Positions 9,312-18,866 of a DNA stretch of 64,000 nt are shown here, one piece after another. The stretch's first letter is position 1; each line of letters opens with the position of its first letter. Source of the stretch: Sulfurisphaera javensis (lineage in GTDB: Archaea; Thermoproteota; Thermoprotei_A; Sulfolobales; Sulfolobaceae); NCBI RefSeq assembly GCF_041154675.1, contig NZ_AP031322.1, forward strand, positions 682,001 through 746,000, read 5' to 3'. The position numbers and the translations under genes are program-made. The notes beneath the pieces are model-generated. The model made no database searches, was not told the DNA's origin, and saw nothing but the letters and a program-made list of their open reading frames with translations.

Positions 9312-10393
9312 TTTTCACAAGCCTCTTTGATTTTTTTATTTCCAGTAATTATAATTAATTCGTGCTCTTCATCTAACTTTTTCAACAATCGAGTTACTTT
9401 ATCAATTTCTTCTTCTGTTAAATATTCCTCTGGATATTCTATTACTATTAGCGTCTTTCCTTTTATAGAAGATAAAACACTATCTATTACTGCTAAAGAT
9501 TTAACAGAAGGTGGTGCTTTAGTTATGCTTTCATTTTTCCAATATAGTACACCATTTTCATTTTTTATATCTTCTGAGAAGAAAGGTTTGAAGTTTTTTA
9601 TTCCTTCTTTTATTCTATTAATAGTAAGAACACATTTTTCTGAAAATAGTTGTGCTATTTCTTCGTTTGATAGTGCAGACTCAGAGGCATTTAATAATAA
9701 TGCTCTATCTGATGGAATGTAAATGAAGTCGTTAAATCCTGCTTTTCTCTCAAATTCTTCTCTTTCTCTTAAAAGTATTGGTTCTATCATACTTTCTATT
9801 AAATTTTCTCCTATTTCATCTAACTGAGATTGACTAATTAGACTTTTTTGATTCACTTCTCTTGATGTAACTTGAAGGAGTTTGTTTATTTCTTCATCGC
9901 TAACACTTTTTGAAATTCCTTTACTTTCTATTTTTAATGAAATGTCAAGTTTTGCCTTTAACTTTCTTTCAGCAAGTTCTACTTTTGCTTTTATTTGAAA
10001 GTTCTTTATTCCAGTTAATTCGAAAAGGTCAATAATAATACTTGATTCAGTTTTTTCATCAAATGATGTTTCAGTTTCTATTTCTATTGGTTCTTTAAGG
10101 GTTATCTCATTATTTCTCCATGACAAGGGTAATGTAGTATTAATTTTATTAATTATAGAGGGTATTACGTAATTGGGATTAATCATTCTGAAGTTAAGTT
10201 CTCTCATAATAGTTGAGATTTCGAAAATAGTGAAATATAAGTTTCTTAGTTTTTCTGAGTTCTTTCTCTGTAGCTTAAAGTTTAGATCAAATGCTATTCT
10301 CTTTTTATAATTAGTAAATCCTGTAGGATCTAAGATATAATATTCTCTTAATTTCTCTGACAAATCATCATAGCCGTAAATTACTTTGCACAT
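9308..10393 (-). CDS. Hypothetical protein with ATPase-like C-terminus
   Basis: 361 residues, rich in charged amino acids, no membrane segment. I see no P-loop. Two stretches resemble landmarks of OLD/AAA_15-type ATPases: FIYIPSDRALLL (about 223-234, compare the 'P-x-x-R' element) and LIVIEYPEEYLTEEE (about 313-327, compare a Walker B followed by E-P-E-x-x-L). The N-terminal half is unlike such enzymes, so it may be a degenerate, non-hydrolysing relative. It is coupled by overlap to the NifX-like gene downstream. Confidence 0.55.
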   Translation of the reverse strand: MCKVIYGYDDLSEKLREYYILDPTGFTNYKKRIAFDLNFKLQRKNSEKLRNLYFTIFEISTIMRELNFRMINPNYVIPSIINKINTTLPLSWRNNEITLKEPIEIETETSFDEKTESSIIIDLFELTGIKNFQIKAKVELAERKLKAKLDISLKIESKGISKSVSDEEINKLLQVTSREVNQKSLISQSQLDEIGENLIESMIEPILLREREEFERKAGFNDFIYIPSDRALLLNASESALSNEEIAQLFSEKCVLTINRIKEGIKNFKPFFSEDIKNENGVLYWKNESITKAPPSVKSLAVIDSVLSSIKGKTLIVIEYPEEYLTEEEIDKVTRLLKKLDEEHELIIITGNKKIKEACEK

Positions 10394-10440
10394 GTTTAAT
10401 AATTAGTTTTCATCAAATAAAAATTAGTTTTAGGAAATTT

Positions 10441-11613
10441 CTAATTTCCCTTTGCCACTCTTTCTTTTAGAAGTTTGTAGTAAATATATCCTCCTATTGC
10501 CTGTAATATTCCTCCACTAAATTCTGGTAAAGGTAGCCAAACCTCTAAAAGATACCCACTAAGTCCACTGCTTAGCTGAGCAACTCTAGTTGATATTCCT
10601 TGTATGCTTGTAGCTGCACCATAATCCTCTTCAGATATCCCTCTAACGTTTACTGCTGTTCTATTTGGTGCTCCAATTCCAGCATTTAACCCTCTTATTG
10701 CATATAATGCAGCAGCTAAGTAAAACCAAGGTGAAAAAGCTATTCCTATAAGTAATACTCCGTTAAGGACTCTAGTTATTGAAGCTACTTTAAGAGTATC
10801 AAATTTGAGTTTAGTTGCTAGGAATGAACCAATAGATGTTAATGCATAAGATACAGTAAAAACTAAACCAATGACAAAGTCGTTAACATGGTAAGCTATT
10901 TTAAACCATAAAGGGAGTAACGGGATTGCTAAACCAATTCCAAAGCCAGTTACTGTATTTGATGCTACAACTTTAGATATATATATTAGACTAGATTTTT
11001 TCATTATTTTAGTAGTTTTTTTAGGTCTTTGCACTTCTTCGACAAAAATGAGAGAAACAATGGAAATAACTAAGAGAATAGAAGAAAAAGCGAATATAAC
11101 TCTAAAATTTTCTTCTGGTGAGAAAGGTAAGAATTGTTTTATTGAGACCAAAAGGCTTCCAACTATACTAGCTGCTGATGCTGCTGAACTAATTAGGCCA
11201 AGTTTTTTAATTCTTTCCTTCTCATCCCTCCAATTAGAAGCAATTAATGCTGAAATTCCCGGACTCCACATGCCTCTTAGTCCTCCAGAAGCTCCTCCGC
11301 CAATTCCAGTAATCACTAGAAGAGGAATTATTAAATGTATGTTAGATGTGAAAGCCAAAATGAAGGTTCCAATTGCAGGCAAGGCATCGCCAATAATTAA
11401 GCTTTTCTTATATCCTATCCTATCTCCCAACATACCTAAACCCAAAGATAATAGAGAATAAAATCCTACAACTCCAAATACTATTAATCCTATAGTTATT
11501 GGAGATAATCCTAATAGAGAGAGGTAAAGTGGAATTGATAAGCTAACATAAATTAAGCTTATGCTCCTAGCGACTCTCGATATTAGGAGGAACTTAAACG
11601 TTTCATTAGACAT
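10441..11613 (-). CDS. MFS transporter
   Basis: 390 residues with about 12 membrane helices. The loop between helices 2 and 3 has the major facilitator motif (GMLGDRIGYKKSL). A basic central loop (about 195-205, RPKKTTKIMKK) separates the two halves. Substrate is unknown. It is monocistronic, divergent from the radical SAM gene at 11790. Confidence 0.85.
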   Translation of the reverse strand: MSNETFKFLLISRVARSISLIYVSLSIPLYLSLLGLSPITIGLIVFGVVGFYSLLSLGLGMLGDRIGYKKSLIIGDALPAIGTFILAFTSNIHLIIPLLVITGIGGGASGGLRGMWSPGISALIASNWRDEKERIKKLGLISSAASAASIVGSLLVSIKQFLPFSPEENFRVIFAFSSILLVISIVSLIFVEEVQRPKKTTKIMKKSSLIYISKVVASNTVTGFGIGLAIPLLPLWFKIAYHVNDFVIGLVFTVSYALTSIGSFLATKLKFDTLKVASITRVLNGVLLIGIAFSPWFYLAAALYAIRGLNAGIGAPNRTAVNVRGISEEDYGAATSIQGISTRVAQLSSGLSGYLLEVWLPLPEFSGGILQAIGGYIYYKLLKERVAKGN

Positions 11614-11789
11614 ATGTTGTATTTAGTATTTCTTCCTATAAATTTCCTTTTTAAAAGACTAAAACTTAGTTTGAAGTCAAATAATGTAGATTATTAGAAT
11701 AGCGAAATATTTTCAGTTATGATATTTTGAATAATGTTTATTCCTCTTTCAAAGTAATATTTATTTGGTTTCAAACTAGATATATCTTA

Positions 11790-13379
11790 ATGAAGAGAGA
11801 TTGGGAAGTTATTTTAACAGCAGACAGAGGATCATTCACAGATTATGGTGGATCTAGTGTATTAGGTTATGTAGCTTGTATGCCATATAGACTTGTCCCT
11901 AGATTATTTATGGATAAGTTCTTTACCCCTCCCATTAAGGTTGATAAAGAAGGGAAAGCTATTTATGCACCATATGCATTGAGGAAAATTGAAGCCTCAT
12001 TAATTTCTCATGGATTTAATGTGGCTGTTATCCCTCCAGAGCATTTAGAAGATTCTGTAAGTGAGAAAACAAAAGTAATTGGAATAACTGTTCATGACCC
12101 ATTTGGTTTAAATCCAGTCTCCTTTAAGCTGTCAATGCTTTTTGGTGGAGGAGCTACATGGACAGCTAAGTTTTTTGAAGAGTTAGGAGATAAGCTATCT
12201 AAGCTAAAGACTAAGTATAATTTTAAGGTAATTGCAGGTGGACCGGGTGCATGGGAATTATTAAATAAGAAACCAGAATGGATTGATAATGTGTTTATTG
12301 GTGAAGCTGAAATTACTTTGCCAGAGGTAATGAAGAAAATTATTGATGGTGAATCAGTCCCTACAATAATAAAGGGTAAAGATCCTAAAGCGGATCAAAT
12401 TCCGCCAATTGTAAATCCAGCTAGATTGGGAGAAGTACAAATTACTAGAGGTTGTCCTAGAGGTTGTCAATTCTGTTCAGTTACTCCAGAAACTTTTCGC
12501 TCTATTCCTCTTGATGTTATAAAGAAGGAAGTTGAAGTTAACATGAGGGGAGGATGGAACAGAGTGGAATTTATAACAGATGATGTAATGTTATACGGCT
12601 CACAAAAATTGAGAACAAATCATGATGCTATCGTGAAGTTATTTACAGAAGTAATGAGTATGGGAGTTGATGGAATATGGTGGCCTCATATTTCTGCGCC
12701 AGCAGTTAAAGAAAGTCCGAAGACTGTAAAGGCTATGGCTGAGATTGCGCGATATAATTTTGATAGAGCTGTTGCGCCAGTTGTTGGTTTAGAGACTGGG
12801 AGCACGAAAATTATGGAAAAGTACATGAGGGCTAAGGCATTTCCTTGGACTCCTAAAGATTGGGCAGATGTAATTATTGATGCTACTGCAATAATGAATG
12901 ACAATTACATATTCCCATGTTATACAATGACTATTGGTTATCCAGAGGAAACTGATGAAGATGTGCAACAGTCTATCGACTTAGTTCAAAAGATTATTGA
13001 CCATGGTTTCATAGCTTGGGTATTTCCATTGCCAGTAATTCCAATGGCTACGACGAGAATTAGAGATAATCCTTTCCCATTTATGGATAAGTTACCTTCA
13101 AAATATTGGGACTTGCTATATATGAGTTGGAAATATAATTTTAAGATTACTAGGCAATTGATTCCTATTCTTACTAGTGGTATAAAAAGTAGTGTGGTAA
13201 GGAAGATTGTAAAGGTAATGATTGATAGGGTATTTGATTCAATAGATCAGATCTTCTATGAATTGAAAGAGACAAAAGGTAAGAAATCCATGGAGTTTTC
13301 GAGTATTAATTTAAATAACACTATAGGGGTTATAAAGTCTATATATTGGTTAACTAGATTAGCTTTCAAAAACCAATAA
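11790..13379 (+). CDS. B12-binding radical SAM enzyme, possible GDGT ring synthase homologue
   Basis: I choose the ATG at 11790 (MKRDWEVILTADRGSF) over an in-frame TTG at 11727, because the extra 21 residues look unrelated and a TATA-like element lies about 26 bases before the ATG. With this start the protein has 529 residues. The N-terminal 200 residues form a cobalamin-binding-like domain; the radical SAM cluster motif is C222-x3-C226-x2-C229 (TRGCPRGCQFCS). The architecture and N-terminus recall the Sulfolobales GDGT ring synthases GrsA/GrsB, which insert cyclopentane rings into tetraether lipids, but this is from memory. Other B12 radical SAM C-methylases or C-C forming enzymes remain possible. 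Confidence 0.8.
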   Translation: MKRDWEVILTADRGSFTDYGGSSVLGYVACMPYRLVPRLFMDKFFTPPIKVDKEGKAIYAPYALRKIEASLISHGFNVAVIPPEHLEDSVSEKTKVIGITVHDPFGLNPVSFKLSMLFGGGATWTAKFFEELGDKLSKLKTKYNFKVIAGGPGAWELLNKKPEWIDNVFIGEAEITLPEVMKKIIDGESVPTIIKGKDPKADQIPPIVNPARLGEVQITRGCPRGCQFCSVTPETFRSIPLDVIKKEVEVNMRGGWNRVEFITDDVMLYGSQKLRTNHDAIVKLFTEVMSMGVDGIWWPHISAPAVKESPKTVKAMAEIARYNFDRAVAPVVGLETGSTKIMEKYMRAKAFPWTPKDWADVIIDATAIMNDNYIFPCYTMTIGYPEETDEDVQQSIDLVQKIIDHGFIAWVFPLPVIPMATTRIRDNPFPFMDKLPSKYWDLLYMSWKYNFKITRQLIPILTSGIKSSVVRKIVKVMIDRVFDSIDQIFYELKETKGKKSMEFSSINLNNTIGVIKSIYWLTRLAFKNQ

Positions 13380-13442
13380 AAACCAAAAATTTTTTTCTTT
13401 TTACGATAAGGTTTATTATCTCATTGTTCTTTTAAATTTCTA

Positions 13443-14828
13443 ATGAATAAATATCAAATCGGTTCCGTTATCATCGGGATACTACTAATTTTATCAGCGG
13501 CAGTATATTTACATCAAGTTTATCTTCACAAAGTCCCCTCCACTGGGATACATACTTTAACTACTACAAACATTGCCCCTAATTTTATGAATATATTAGG
13601 AACAAATTTATCGGTTAAATTAATTCAATCTGTCCCAGAATTCACAAAGGGTTATGAAGGAAATACAGTAATGTTTGAGGGTAATCCACAACATTTATAT
13701 TTTATCCCAACTACTACTGGCTATTTTTTAATCAATGTGAGTGGAGCAATAATTGTTCCTCCCTCAATATATAAGGATCTTCTAATCGTTACTACTTCTG
13801 GTCCTATGAACATGACAACAAGGAATTTACCATTTAATATCGGTTGTATTTATGCAATTAATCTCAGTAATGGTGAAATAATCTGGAGTGAGAAATTTCC
13901 TAATCAAATAATGACTCAACCAATAATTGTAAATGGTATTCTAGTAATAGGTTTAGGTAATAATATGTTCGTAAACTCTACTATAAGAGGTACTGGGGTT
14001 AATGGAATTATTGCACTAAATGTAACAAATGGTCATGTATTATGGAATTATTCAACTTTAGGAGAAGATATGCCAACTCCAGTATATTATAAAGGTATGA
14101 TAATTGAGGCTAATGGTAATGGAGAAGTTTTTGCTTTGAATATTAGTAACGGAAAATTAGTGTGGAGTGATTACATAGCTTCCTATGTGAGTATGAGTTC
14201 TCCATTACTAGTAAATAATATTATTTATTTTGGTTCTGCTCATCCTTATATTTTCTGGGCTATAAATGCTGAGAATGGTAAGATCTTATGGTATGATAAC
14301 TTTTCAGAGAACTTTTCATCGTTAGGTGGTTTAGATGATTCCTCACCAGCTTATGCTAATGGTATAGTAGTAACTTCTTTAGCAATTCATTTCTCTAATA
14401 ATACAATGGAAGAAGCTTTAGTAGGTATGAACGCTTTTAACGGTAAAATATTATGGTGGCTTAATGAGGGTATTTCTCTTATTCCACCAAATCTCGAATC
14501 TCCACCACCAGTAATATTTCATGGAGTTGTTTTTCATGATTCTCCAGTTGGTCTTTTATATGCAGTTAATTTAACTAATGGAAAGGTCTTATGGAGTTTT
14601 TATACTGGTTTTACAACGAGTAATGTAAACATCGTTAAAGGTAGGATAATTATACAGAACCAACAAGGTATTCTATTTGTACTTAATTTAAATGGAAAGT
14701 TAATAAAGAAAATTATAACCCCTGTACTGCCGGGACCAGGGAATATCTTAGTAACGTTGAATTCAGTCATTCTAGTTGGAGTAAATGGGATCATTGATTC
14801 TATTCCTTTACAATCAATAATTAGTTAA
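13443..14828 (+). CDS. Secreted PQQ-type beta-propeller protein
   Basis: 461 residues with an N-terminal anchor or signal (about 6-26) and many NxT/NxS sites, consistent with an S-layer-side glycoprotein. At least six repeats of the type ALNxxNGxxxWS (for example near 142, 200, 238, 278, 322 and 395) indicate a PQQ/WD40-like propeller as in quinoprotein dehydrogenases. I cannot see whether PQQ is bound. Role unknown; it could be an extracytoplasmic redox enzyme or a scaffold. Confidence 0.78.
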   Translation: MNKYQIGSVIIGILLILSAAVYLHQVYLHKVPSTGIHTLTTTNIAPNFMNILGTNLSVKLIQSVPEFTKGYEGNTVMFEGNPQHLYFIPTTTGYFLINVSGAIIVPPSIYKDLLIVTTSGPMNMTTRNLPFNIGCIYAINLSNGEIIWSEKFPNQIMTQPIIVNGILVIGLGNNMFVNSTIRGTGVNGIIALNVTNGHVLWNYSTLGEDMPTPVYYKGMIIEANGNGEVFALNISNGKLVWSDYIASYVSMSSPLLVNNIIYFGSAHPYIFWAINAENGKILWYDNFSENFSSLGGLDDSSPAYANGIVVTSLAIHFSNNTMEEALVGMNAFNGKILWWLNEGISLIPPNLESPPPVIFHGVVFHDSPVGLLYAVNLTNGKVLWSFYTGFTTSNVNIVKGRIIIQNQQGILFVLNLNGKLIKKIITPVLPGPGNILVTLNSVILVGVNGIIDSIPLQSIIS

Positions 14829-14904
14829 TTTTTTTATTTAAAGAAAACATATTTTTTAAAAGTTTTTAATATTACCTTTTAAACCATTTAAAAGTTATAA
14901 GACT

Positions 14905-14936
14905 TTACGTGGGAAAAAGAATTTAAACCTTACGTG
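14905..14936 (+). promoter_or_regulatory. TTACGTG direct repeats around a TATA element
   Basis: Two copies of TTACGTG at 14905-14911 and 14930-14936 flank an ATTTAAAC TATA-like element about 27 bases before the GTG at 14949. The arrangement suggests a regulator that blocks or positions the basal factors. Confidence 0.4.
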
Positions 14937-14948
14937 ATATGATGAAGT

Positions 14949-15149
14949 GTGAAACGAATAATAACATTAAGTTTGGAGGATTTGACTGACGCTAAAGATA
15001 AGGTGAAAAAGGCATTAAAGAAATTAGAATATGAAGACGAAATTATACTTATTTCTAAGGTTGATGTTTCTTATCTTTTTAGGGGTTATACTGTTGAGAA
15101 AGAGAGAAATGAAGAAGGTTTATGGATAATTAGGGTTAAAAAGAACTAA
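14949..15149 (+). CDS. Small hypothetical protein, 66 residues
   Basis: A basic, soluble protein from a GTG start (MKRIITLSLEDLTDAKDKVK). The pattern of a beta strand, a long charged helix and three strands suggests a compact alpha/beta fold, superficially like small sulfur-carrier or ACT-like domains, but it has no Cys and I do not recognise it. It precedes the cytosine-deaminase-like gene by 15 bases, so the pair is probably an operon. Confidence 0.6.
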   Translation: MKRIITLSLEDLTDAKDKVKKALKKLEYEDEIILISKVDVSYLFRGYTVEKERNEEGLWIIRVKKN

Positions 15150-15164
15150 ACTTTACCTTATTTC

Positions 15165-16403
15165 ATGTTAATAAAAAATGCTAGATTATTAGATGGTAGA
15201 AAAGTAAACATTTACATAGAAGATGGAATAATAAGATGTTTCGATTGTAAAGAAAATGATGATGAAGTGATTGATGCTGAAAACAATTTAGTAATACCCC
15301 CATATTTTAATATGCATTTTCACTTGGATAGTGTATTTCTTCCTATAATAAATAAAAGTGGTACTTTATGGGAGGGGATAAGAATCTGGAAAGAAATTAA
15401 AGGTAAACTCTCTGAAGATGATGTTATCAAAAGGGTTATAACAGCAGTAAAGTTAATGGTAGCCCAAGGTACGTTATGGATTAGGACTCATGTAGATGTT
15501 ACAGAAAAGTCACTAACTCTATTAAATGCATTATTAAAGGTAAAAGAGGAAGTAAAAGAGATTGCCGAAATAGAAATAACAGCATTTCCTCAAGATGGTA
15601 TTTTCACAGAAAAGGGAAATGATGAGTTATTAAGGAAAGCTATTGAGAAAGGAGCAGATAATGTTGGTTTAATTCCTCATAATGAGATGACAAGAGAAGA
15701 TGGAGTAAGATCAATCAAGTTTGCTTTTGATTTAGCTAAAGAATTTAACAAAAAAGTTGACGGTCATATTGATGAAACTGATGATCCAAACTCAAGATAC
15801 TTAGAGGTATTGGCTAAGTATACTTTAGAATATGAATATCAGGAAAAAGTTTCTGCTGGACATGTTACGGCTATGCATTCATGGGATCCTGCTTATAGGT
15901 ATAGAATATTACCAATCGTTGCTAAAGCTGGAATAACTGTTATTCCTAACCCTCTAATTAATGTTTCTTTGCAAGGTAGATTTGATAGTTATCCTAAAAG
16001 AAGAGGAATGGCACCAATTAAGGAAATGATTAATAATGGTATTAATGTTGCTTTAGGACATGATTGTATCATGGACCCATGGTATCCTTTGGGAAGTGGT
16101 AATATGTTACATGTCTTATTTATGGCTATCCATTTAGATCAAATGCTTTCTCCAGACGAGTTAAATTACTCTATTAACTTAATTACATATAATGGAGCGA
16201 AAGCTTGGCCAAAATCAAATTATGGTATTGAAGTTGGAAATGAGGCTAACTTACTTGTCACTTCTGAGGATAATTTAATAGATCTTTTGCGTTTTATGAG
16301 CCCACCGTTATACGTAATTAAGGGTGGAAGAGTGGTTGCTAAAGATGGGAAATTAATTTACTACAAAGGGAAATGGGAAAAGGTATTGAAAAAACCAGTA
16401 TAG
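15165..16403 (+). CDS. Cytosine deaminase-like amidohydrolase
   Basis: 412 residues of the amidohydrolase superfamily, CodA type. Metal and catalytic residues are visible: H51-x-H53 (NMHFHLD), H201 and E204 (GHIDETDD), H233 (AGHVTAMHSW) and D300 (GHDCIMDPWYPLG), with spacing like E. coli CodA. CodA-like members act on cytosine, isoguanine, creatinine or other cyclic amidines, so the true substrate is open. Probably co-transcribed with the 66-residue protein upstream. Confidence 0.85.
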   Translation: MLIKNARLLDGRKVNIYIEDGIIRCFDCKENDDEVIDAENNLVIPPYFNMHFHLDSVFLPIINKSGTLWEGIRIWKEIKGKLSEDDVIKRVITAVKLMVAQGTLWIRTHVDVTEKSLTLLNALLKVKEEVKEIAEIEITAFPQDGIFTEKGNDELLRKAIEKGADNVGLIPHNEMTREDGVRSIKFAFDLAKEFNKKVDGHIDETDDPNSRYLEVLAKYTLEYEYQEKVSAGHVTAMHSWDPAYRYRILPIVAKAGITVIPNPLINVSLQGRFDSYPKRRGMAPIKEMINNGINVALGHDCIMDPWYPLGSGNMLHVLFMAIHLDQMLSPDELNYSINLITYNGAKAWPKSNYGIEVGNEANLLVTSEDNLIDLLRFMSPPLYVIKGGRVVAKDGKLIYYKGKWEKVLKKPV

Positions 16404-16660
16404 ATATGATAAAAATTCAATCTCATGTAAGAGAATAGGTATTAACTACGAATGATATGGTAACACCATTCGTGGAAAAAATAACCTAACTAAACATTAT
16501 TTACATAACTGACAAAATCAAGAGGAAAATGTTCAACTTCAACGGAAAGAAAAGTGCATAAATGTAAACTTATTATCGATCAATTTTGCGTTAATTTTTA
16601 ACAAGTTTTATTTTAGTATTGCTTAATAACTGGAATTAGATATCTTATTTTAGACCTAAT
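16404..16660. other. Intergenic stretch with short dyad
   Basis: No gene seen. A dyad ACGAATG...CATTCGT (16448-16473) could form a short hairpin just after the deaminase gene. Confidence 0.3.
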
Positions 16661-16720
16661 ATGGCAAAGAAGAAGAAGGAGAGCCAAGGCCAACAACAGA
16701 GTGGACAACAAAAGAAATAA
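16661..16720 (+). CDS. Possible 19-residue Lys/Gln-rich micropeptide
   Basis: ATG to TAA encodes MAKKKKESQGQQQSGQQKK. It lies in an otherwise empty intergenic region, and its Lys/Gln/Gly/Ser makeup differs from random translation of this AT-rich DNA (no Ile, Leu, Asn or Phe). The N-terminus resembles tails of crenarchaeal ribosomal or nucleic-acid-binding proteins. It could equally be a truncated relic. Confidence 0.4.
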   Translation: MAKKKKESQGQQQSGQQKK

Positions 16721-16789
16721 GCATGATAATGTTATAATGACTCCTAATAAAGTTAATTGTTTTTTATTTTCATATTTTTCATCATAGTC

Positions 16790-16829
16790 ATGATTATTTC
16801 ATGTATCTTTACTTTTCCAAAATAATCAT
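16790..16829. repeat. 10-base inverted repeat upstream of pirin gene
   Basis: ATGATTATTT (16790-16799) and AAATAATCAT (16820-16829) are perfect complements separated by 20 bases, ending about 47 bases before the pirin start. It may be an operator or a terminator of the upstream micropeptide. Confidence 0.35.
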
Positions 16830-16876
16830 AATTAAGTTGAACTATGTTTTTATTAAACCAAAATGCATTATAACTT

Positions 16877-17761
16877 ATGATAAGAGGAATATATGGTATA
16901 TTAAAAGGAAGAGAAACAATAGACGGTGCTGGAGTCAAGCTTTACAGAGTATTTGGTGGTTCAACAACAGTACAATTAACGGATCCTTTTTTACTCTTAG
17001 ATTTCTTTGGTTCAGTAAACCCAGAGGATTATATTGTAGGCTTTCCATGGCATCCCCATAGGGGTATAGAAACTGTAACTCTTCTTTATGAAGGAAAGGT
17101 TGAACATGAAGACAGTGAAGGGAATAAAGGTGTCATTTATCCTGGTCAAGTTCAATGGATGACTGCTGGAAGTGGGATATTTCACCAGGAAATGCCAAAA
17201 CCATTAGAAGGAATAGAAGTTGCTAAATATAATCAGAATCCTCTTTCAGTTAAAGGTTTGCAATTATGGATTAACTTACCTTCATATAAGAAGATGACAG
17301 AACCCACTTATAGGAATATAAAGTCTTTACCTAAAGAAAGGTTTGATTTTGGCGAAATCACTATTTTGGCTGGAGAGTATAAAGGAATAGAAGGACCAGT
17401 GAGGGTAAAAAGTGATGTAGACCCCATGTATTTAGATGTAAATTTAGATGGGGAATTTAGGCTTAACGTTAAGAATGGTTATACTGCCTTAGCTTTTGTG
17501 GTTGATGGTAAAGCAAAGTTTAGTCCTAATGTACCAGAAATAGAAAAAGGCAATTTAGTTATATTTAATAGAGAAGGAGAAGAAATTGTAGTTAAGGGGA
17601 AAGCAAGATTCATAATACTTTCTGGTAAACCCTTAGAAGAACCGGTAGCATGGTACGGTCCAATAGTTATGAATACAGAGGATCAGATTTTGGAAGCCTT
17701 AGCAGATTTAAGAAGAGGTAGATTCATAAGGCATAAGCAAGTTAATATTGAGGATTATTAG
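16877..17761 (+). CDS. Pirin-family protein
   Basis: 294 residues with two cupin domains. The pirin metal site is visible in the N-terminal cupin: FPWHPHRGIETVT (two His), KVEHED (His) and the GSGIFHQE block. Archaeal and bacterial pirins are Fe(II) proteins, some with quercetinase activity or a role in redox sensing; the natural role here is unknown. The 3' end overlaps the convergent uracil-DNA glycosylase gene by 20 bases. Confidence 0.9.
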   Translation: MIRGIYGILKGRETIDGAGVKLYRVFGGSTTVQLTDPFLLLDFFGSVNPEDYIVGFPWHPHRGIETVTLLYEGKVEHEDSEGNKGVIYPGQVQWMTAGSGIFHQEMPKPLEGIEVAKYNQNPLSVKGLQLWINLPSYKKMTEPTYRNIKSLPKERFDFGEITILAGEYKGIEGPVRVKSDVDPMYLDVNLDGEFRLNVKNGYTALAFVVDGKAKFSPNVPEIEKGNLVIFNREGEEIVVKGKARFIILSGKPLEEPVAWYGPIVMNTEDQILEALADLRRGRFIRHKQVNIEDY

Positions 17762-18398
17762 ATATTTCATGGGCCATTTCAAGAATTTTTATCCAATCTT
17801 CCCACTTTAATCTTCCTGTTTTTGTATTTTGTGCACTTGGATGATAACTAGCTATTAACTTTTTGCCATCTGGTAAATCTATTATAACTCCATGTTTAAA
17901 CTTTATCCTCATTCCATAAATTAACAGTATAGATTCAAATGCTATTCTTCCTAAGGCTACTATAACTCTTAGGTTTTTTAATGAGAGTATTTCCTCTCTT
18001 AGGAAATACGAGCAGTTGAGTATTTCCTCTTTTGTTGGTTTATTCTCCGGAGGAACGCATTTAACAGCATTAGTTAAATAAACTTCCTTTATTTTAAGTC
18101 CATCATTTCTATTTATTCCTTCCTCCTTGTTAGATAATCCTAACGTATAAAGTCCTTTTATCACCCATTTTCCAGATTCGTCTCCAGTAAACACTCTACC
18201 AGTTCTGTTTCCGCCATGAAGAGCTGGAGCTAAACCTACAATAAGAATTTTCGCGTCTTTATCGCCAAATCCCGGTACTGGTTTATTCCAATATTCCCAG
18301 TCTTTAAATCTCGGAGGGATCTTGAAATTTTTTACATATTCTCTAAGTCTGGTACATTTATTGCAAGAAACTATTTTATCATATAATAAGCTATCCAT
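17742..18398 (-). CDS. Uracil-DNA glycosylase, family 5 (UDGb)
   Basis: 218 residues. The block GLAPALHGGNRTGRVFTGD (about 55-73) is the signature of UDGb, which lacks the catalytic Asp/Asn of family 4 (GEAPG). SYHPSAQN near 184-191 is motif 2. Cys at 12 and 15 (SCNKCTRL) together with later Cys (KCVPPENKP, ILNCSYF) probably ligate a [4Fe-4S] cluster. It removes uracil and possibly hypoxanthine from DNA, relevant to deamination at high temperature. Confidence 0.9.
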   Translation of the reverse strand: MDSLLYDKIVSCNKCTRLREYVKNFKIPPRFKDWEYWNKPVPGFGDKDAKILIVGLAPALHGGNRTGRVFTGDESGKWVIKGLYTLGLSNKEEGINRNDGLKIKEVYLTNAVKCVPPENKPTKEEILNCSYFLREEILSLKNLRVIVALGRIAFESILLIYGMRIKFKHGVIIDLPDGKKLIASYHPSAQNTKTGRLKWEDWIKILEMAHEISNNPQY

Positions 18399-18506
18399 AT
18401 GAGAAATAGATTGAAGAGCTGAATATAACTTCTTCTTCTATCTGTAATGATTAAAAAGTCAATTTTTATAATTAAATATTTTATTCCAGTTAATAGATTC
18501 AATATT

Positions 18507-18836
18507 ATGGACGAAAAGGAAATTGTACTTAAGGCATTAGATAGGATTGATAAATGGTATGTTATGTTAGCTGGAATTAAAGACAACAATCTATTAATCG
18601 TTTCTAAGAAGGTTCCTCCTAATGTAATCAACATTGACGGTGTAGATTATACTATTAAATATTATGATCCAGAGGATTATTTGAGAGTCATAACTCAAAA
18701 TGAGGAAGAATTTCGATCTTATAGAATTTACTATTTTGTAAAAGTTTATATGAGAAAAGTCCTTGACATTCTTTCCTCACTAGAAGTACAGAGGATGAGC
18801 GAAGAATTTGAGAAAAGCAATGAATTTTTTAGATGA
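18507..18836 (+). CDS. Hypothetical protein, 109 residues
   Basis: I choose the ATG at 18507 (MDEKEIVLKALDRIDKWYVM) rather than an upstream in-frame ATG at 18447, because the TATA-like ATTTTTATAATTAAATATTTT lies at 18460-18480, inside the longer version. The protein is soluble and acidic, with a predicted strand-rich centre and helical C-terminus (DILSSLEVQRMSEEFEKS). Family not recognised. It is divergent from the glycosylase and precedes an MFS gene by 30 bases. Confidence 0.6.
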   Translation: MDEKEIVLKALDRIDKWYVMLAGIKDNNLLIVSKKVPPNVINIDGVDYTIKYYDPEDYLRVITQNEEEFRSYRIYYFVKVYMRKVLDILSSLEVQRMSEEFEKSNEFFR

Positions 18837-18866
18837 CTTTTTTAACGCTAAGCATTTTTCACTATT

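Noticed and set aside
9034-9722. Two plus-strand frames opposite the NifX-like and ATPase-like genes
   Set aside because: Hydrophobic antisense shadows with no family features; the minus-strand genes overlap in operon fashion.
11727-11789. N-terminal extension of the B12 radical SAM gene from a TTG
   Set aside because: The added 21 residues look unrelated, and a TATA-like element precedes the ATG at 11790.
14941-14991. Possible box C/D RNA (ATGATGA ... CTGA)
   Set aside because: It lies over the start of a coding gene and lacks D' and C' boxes.
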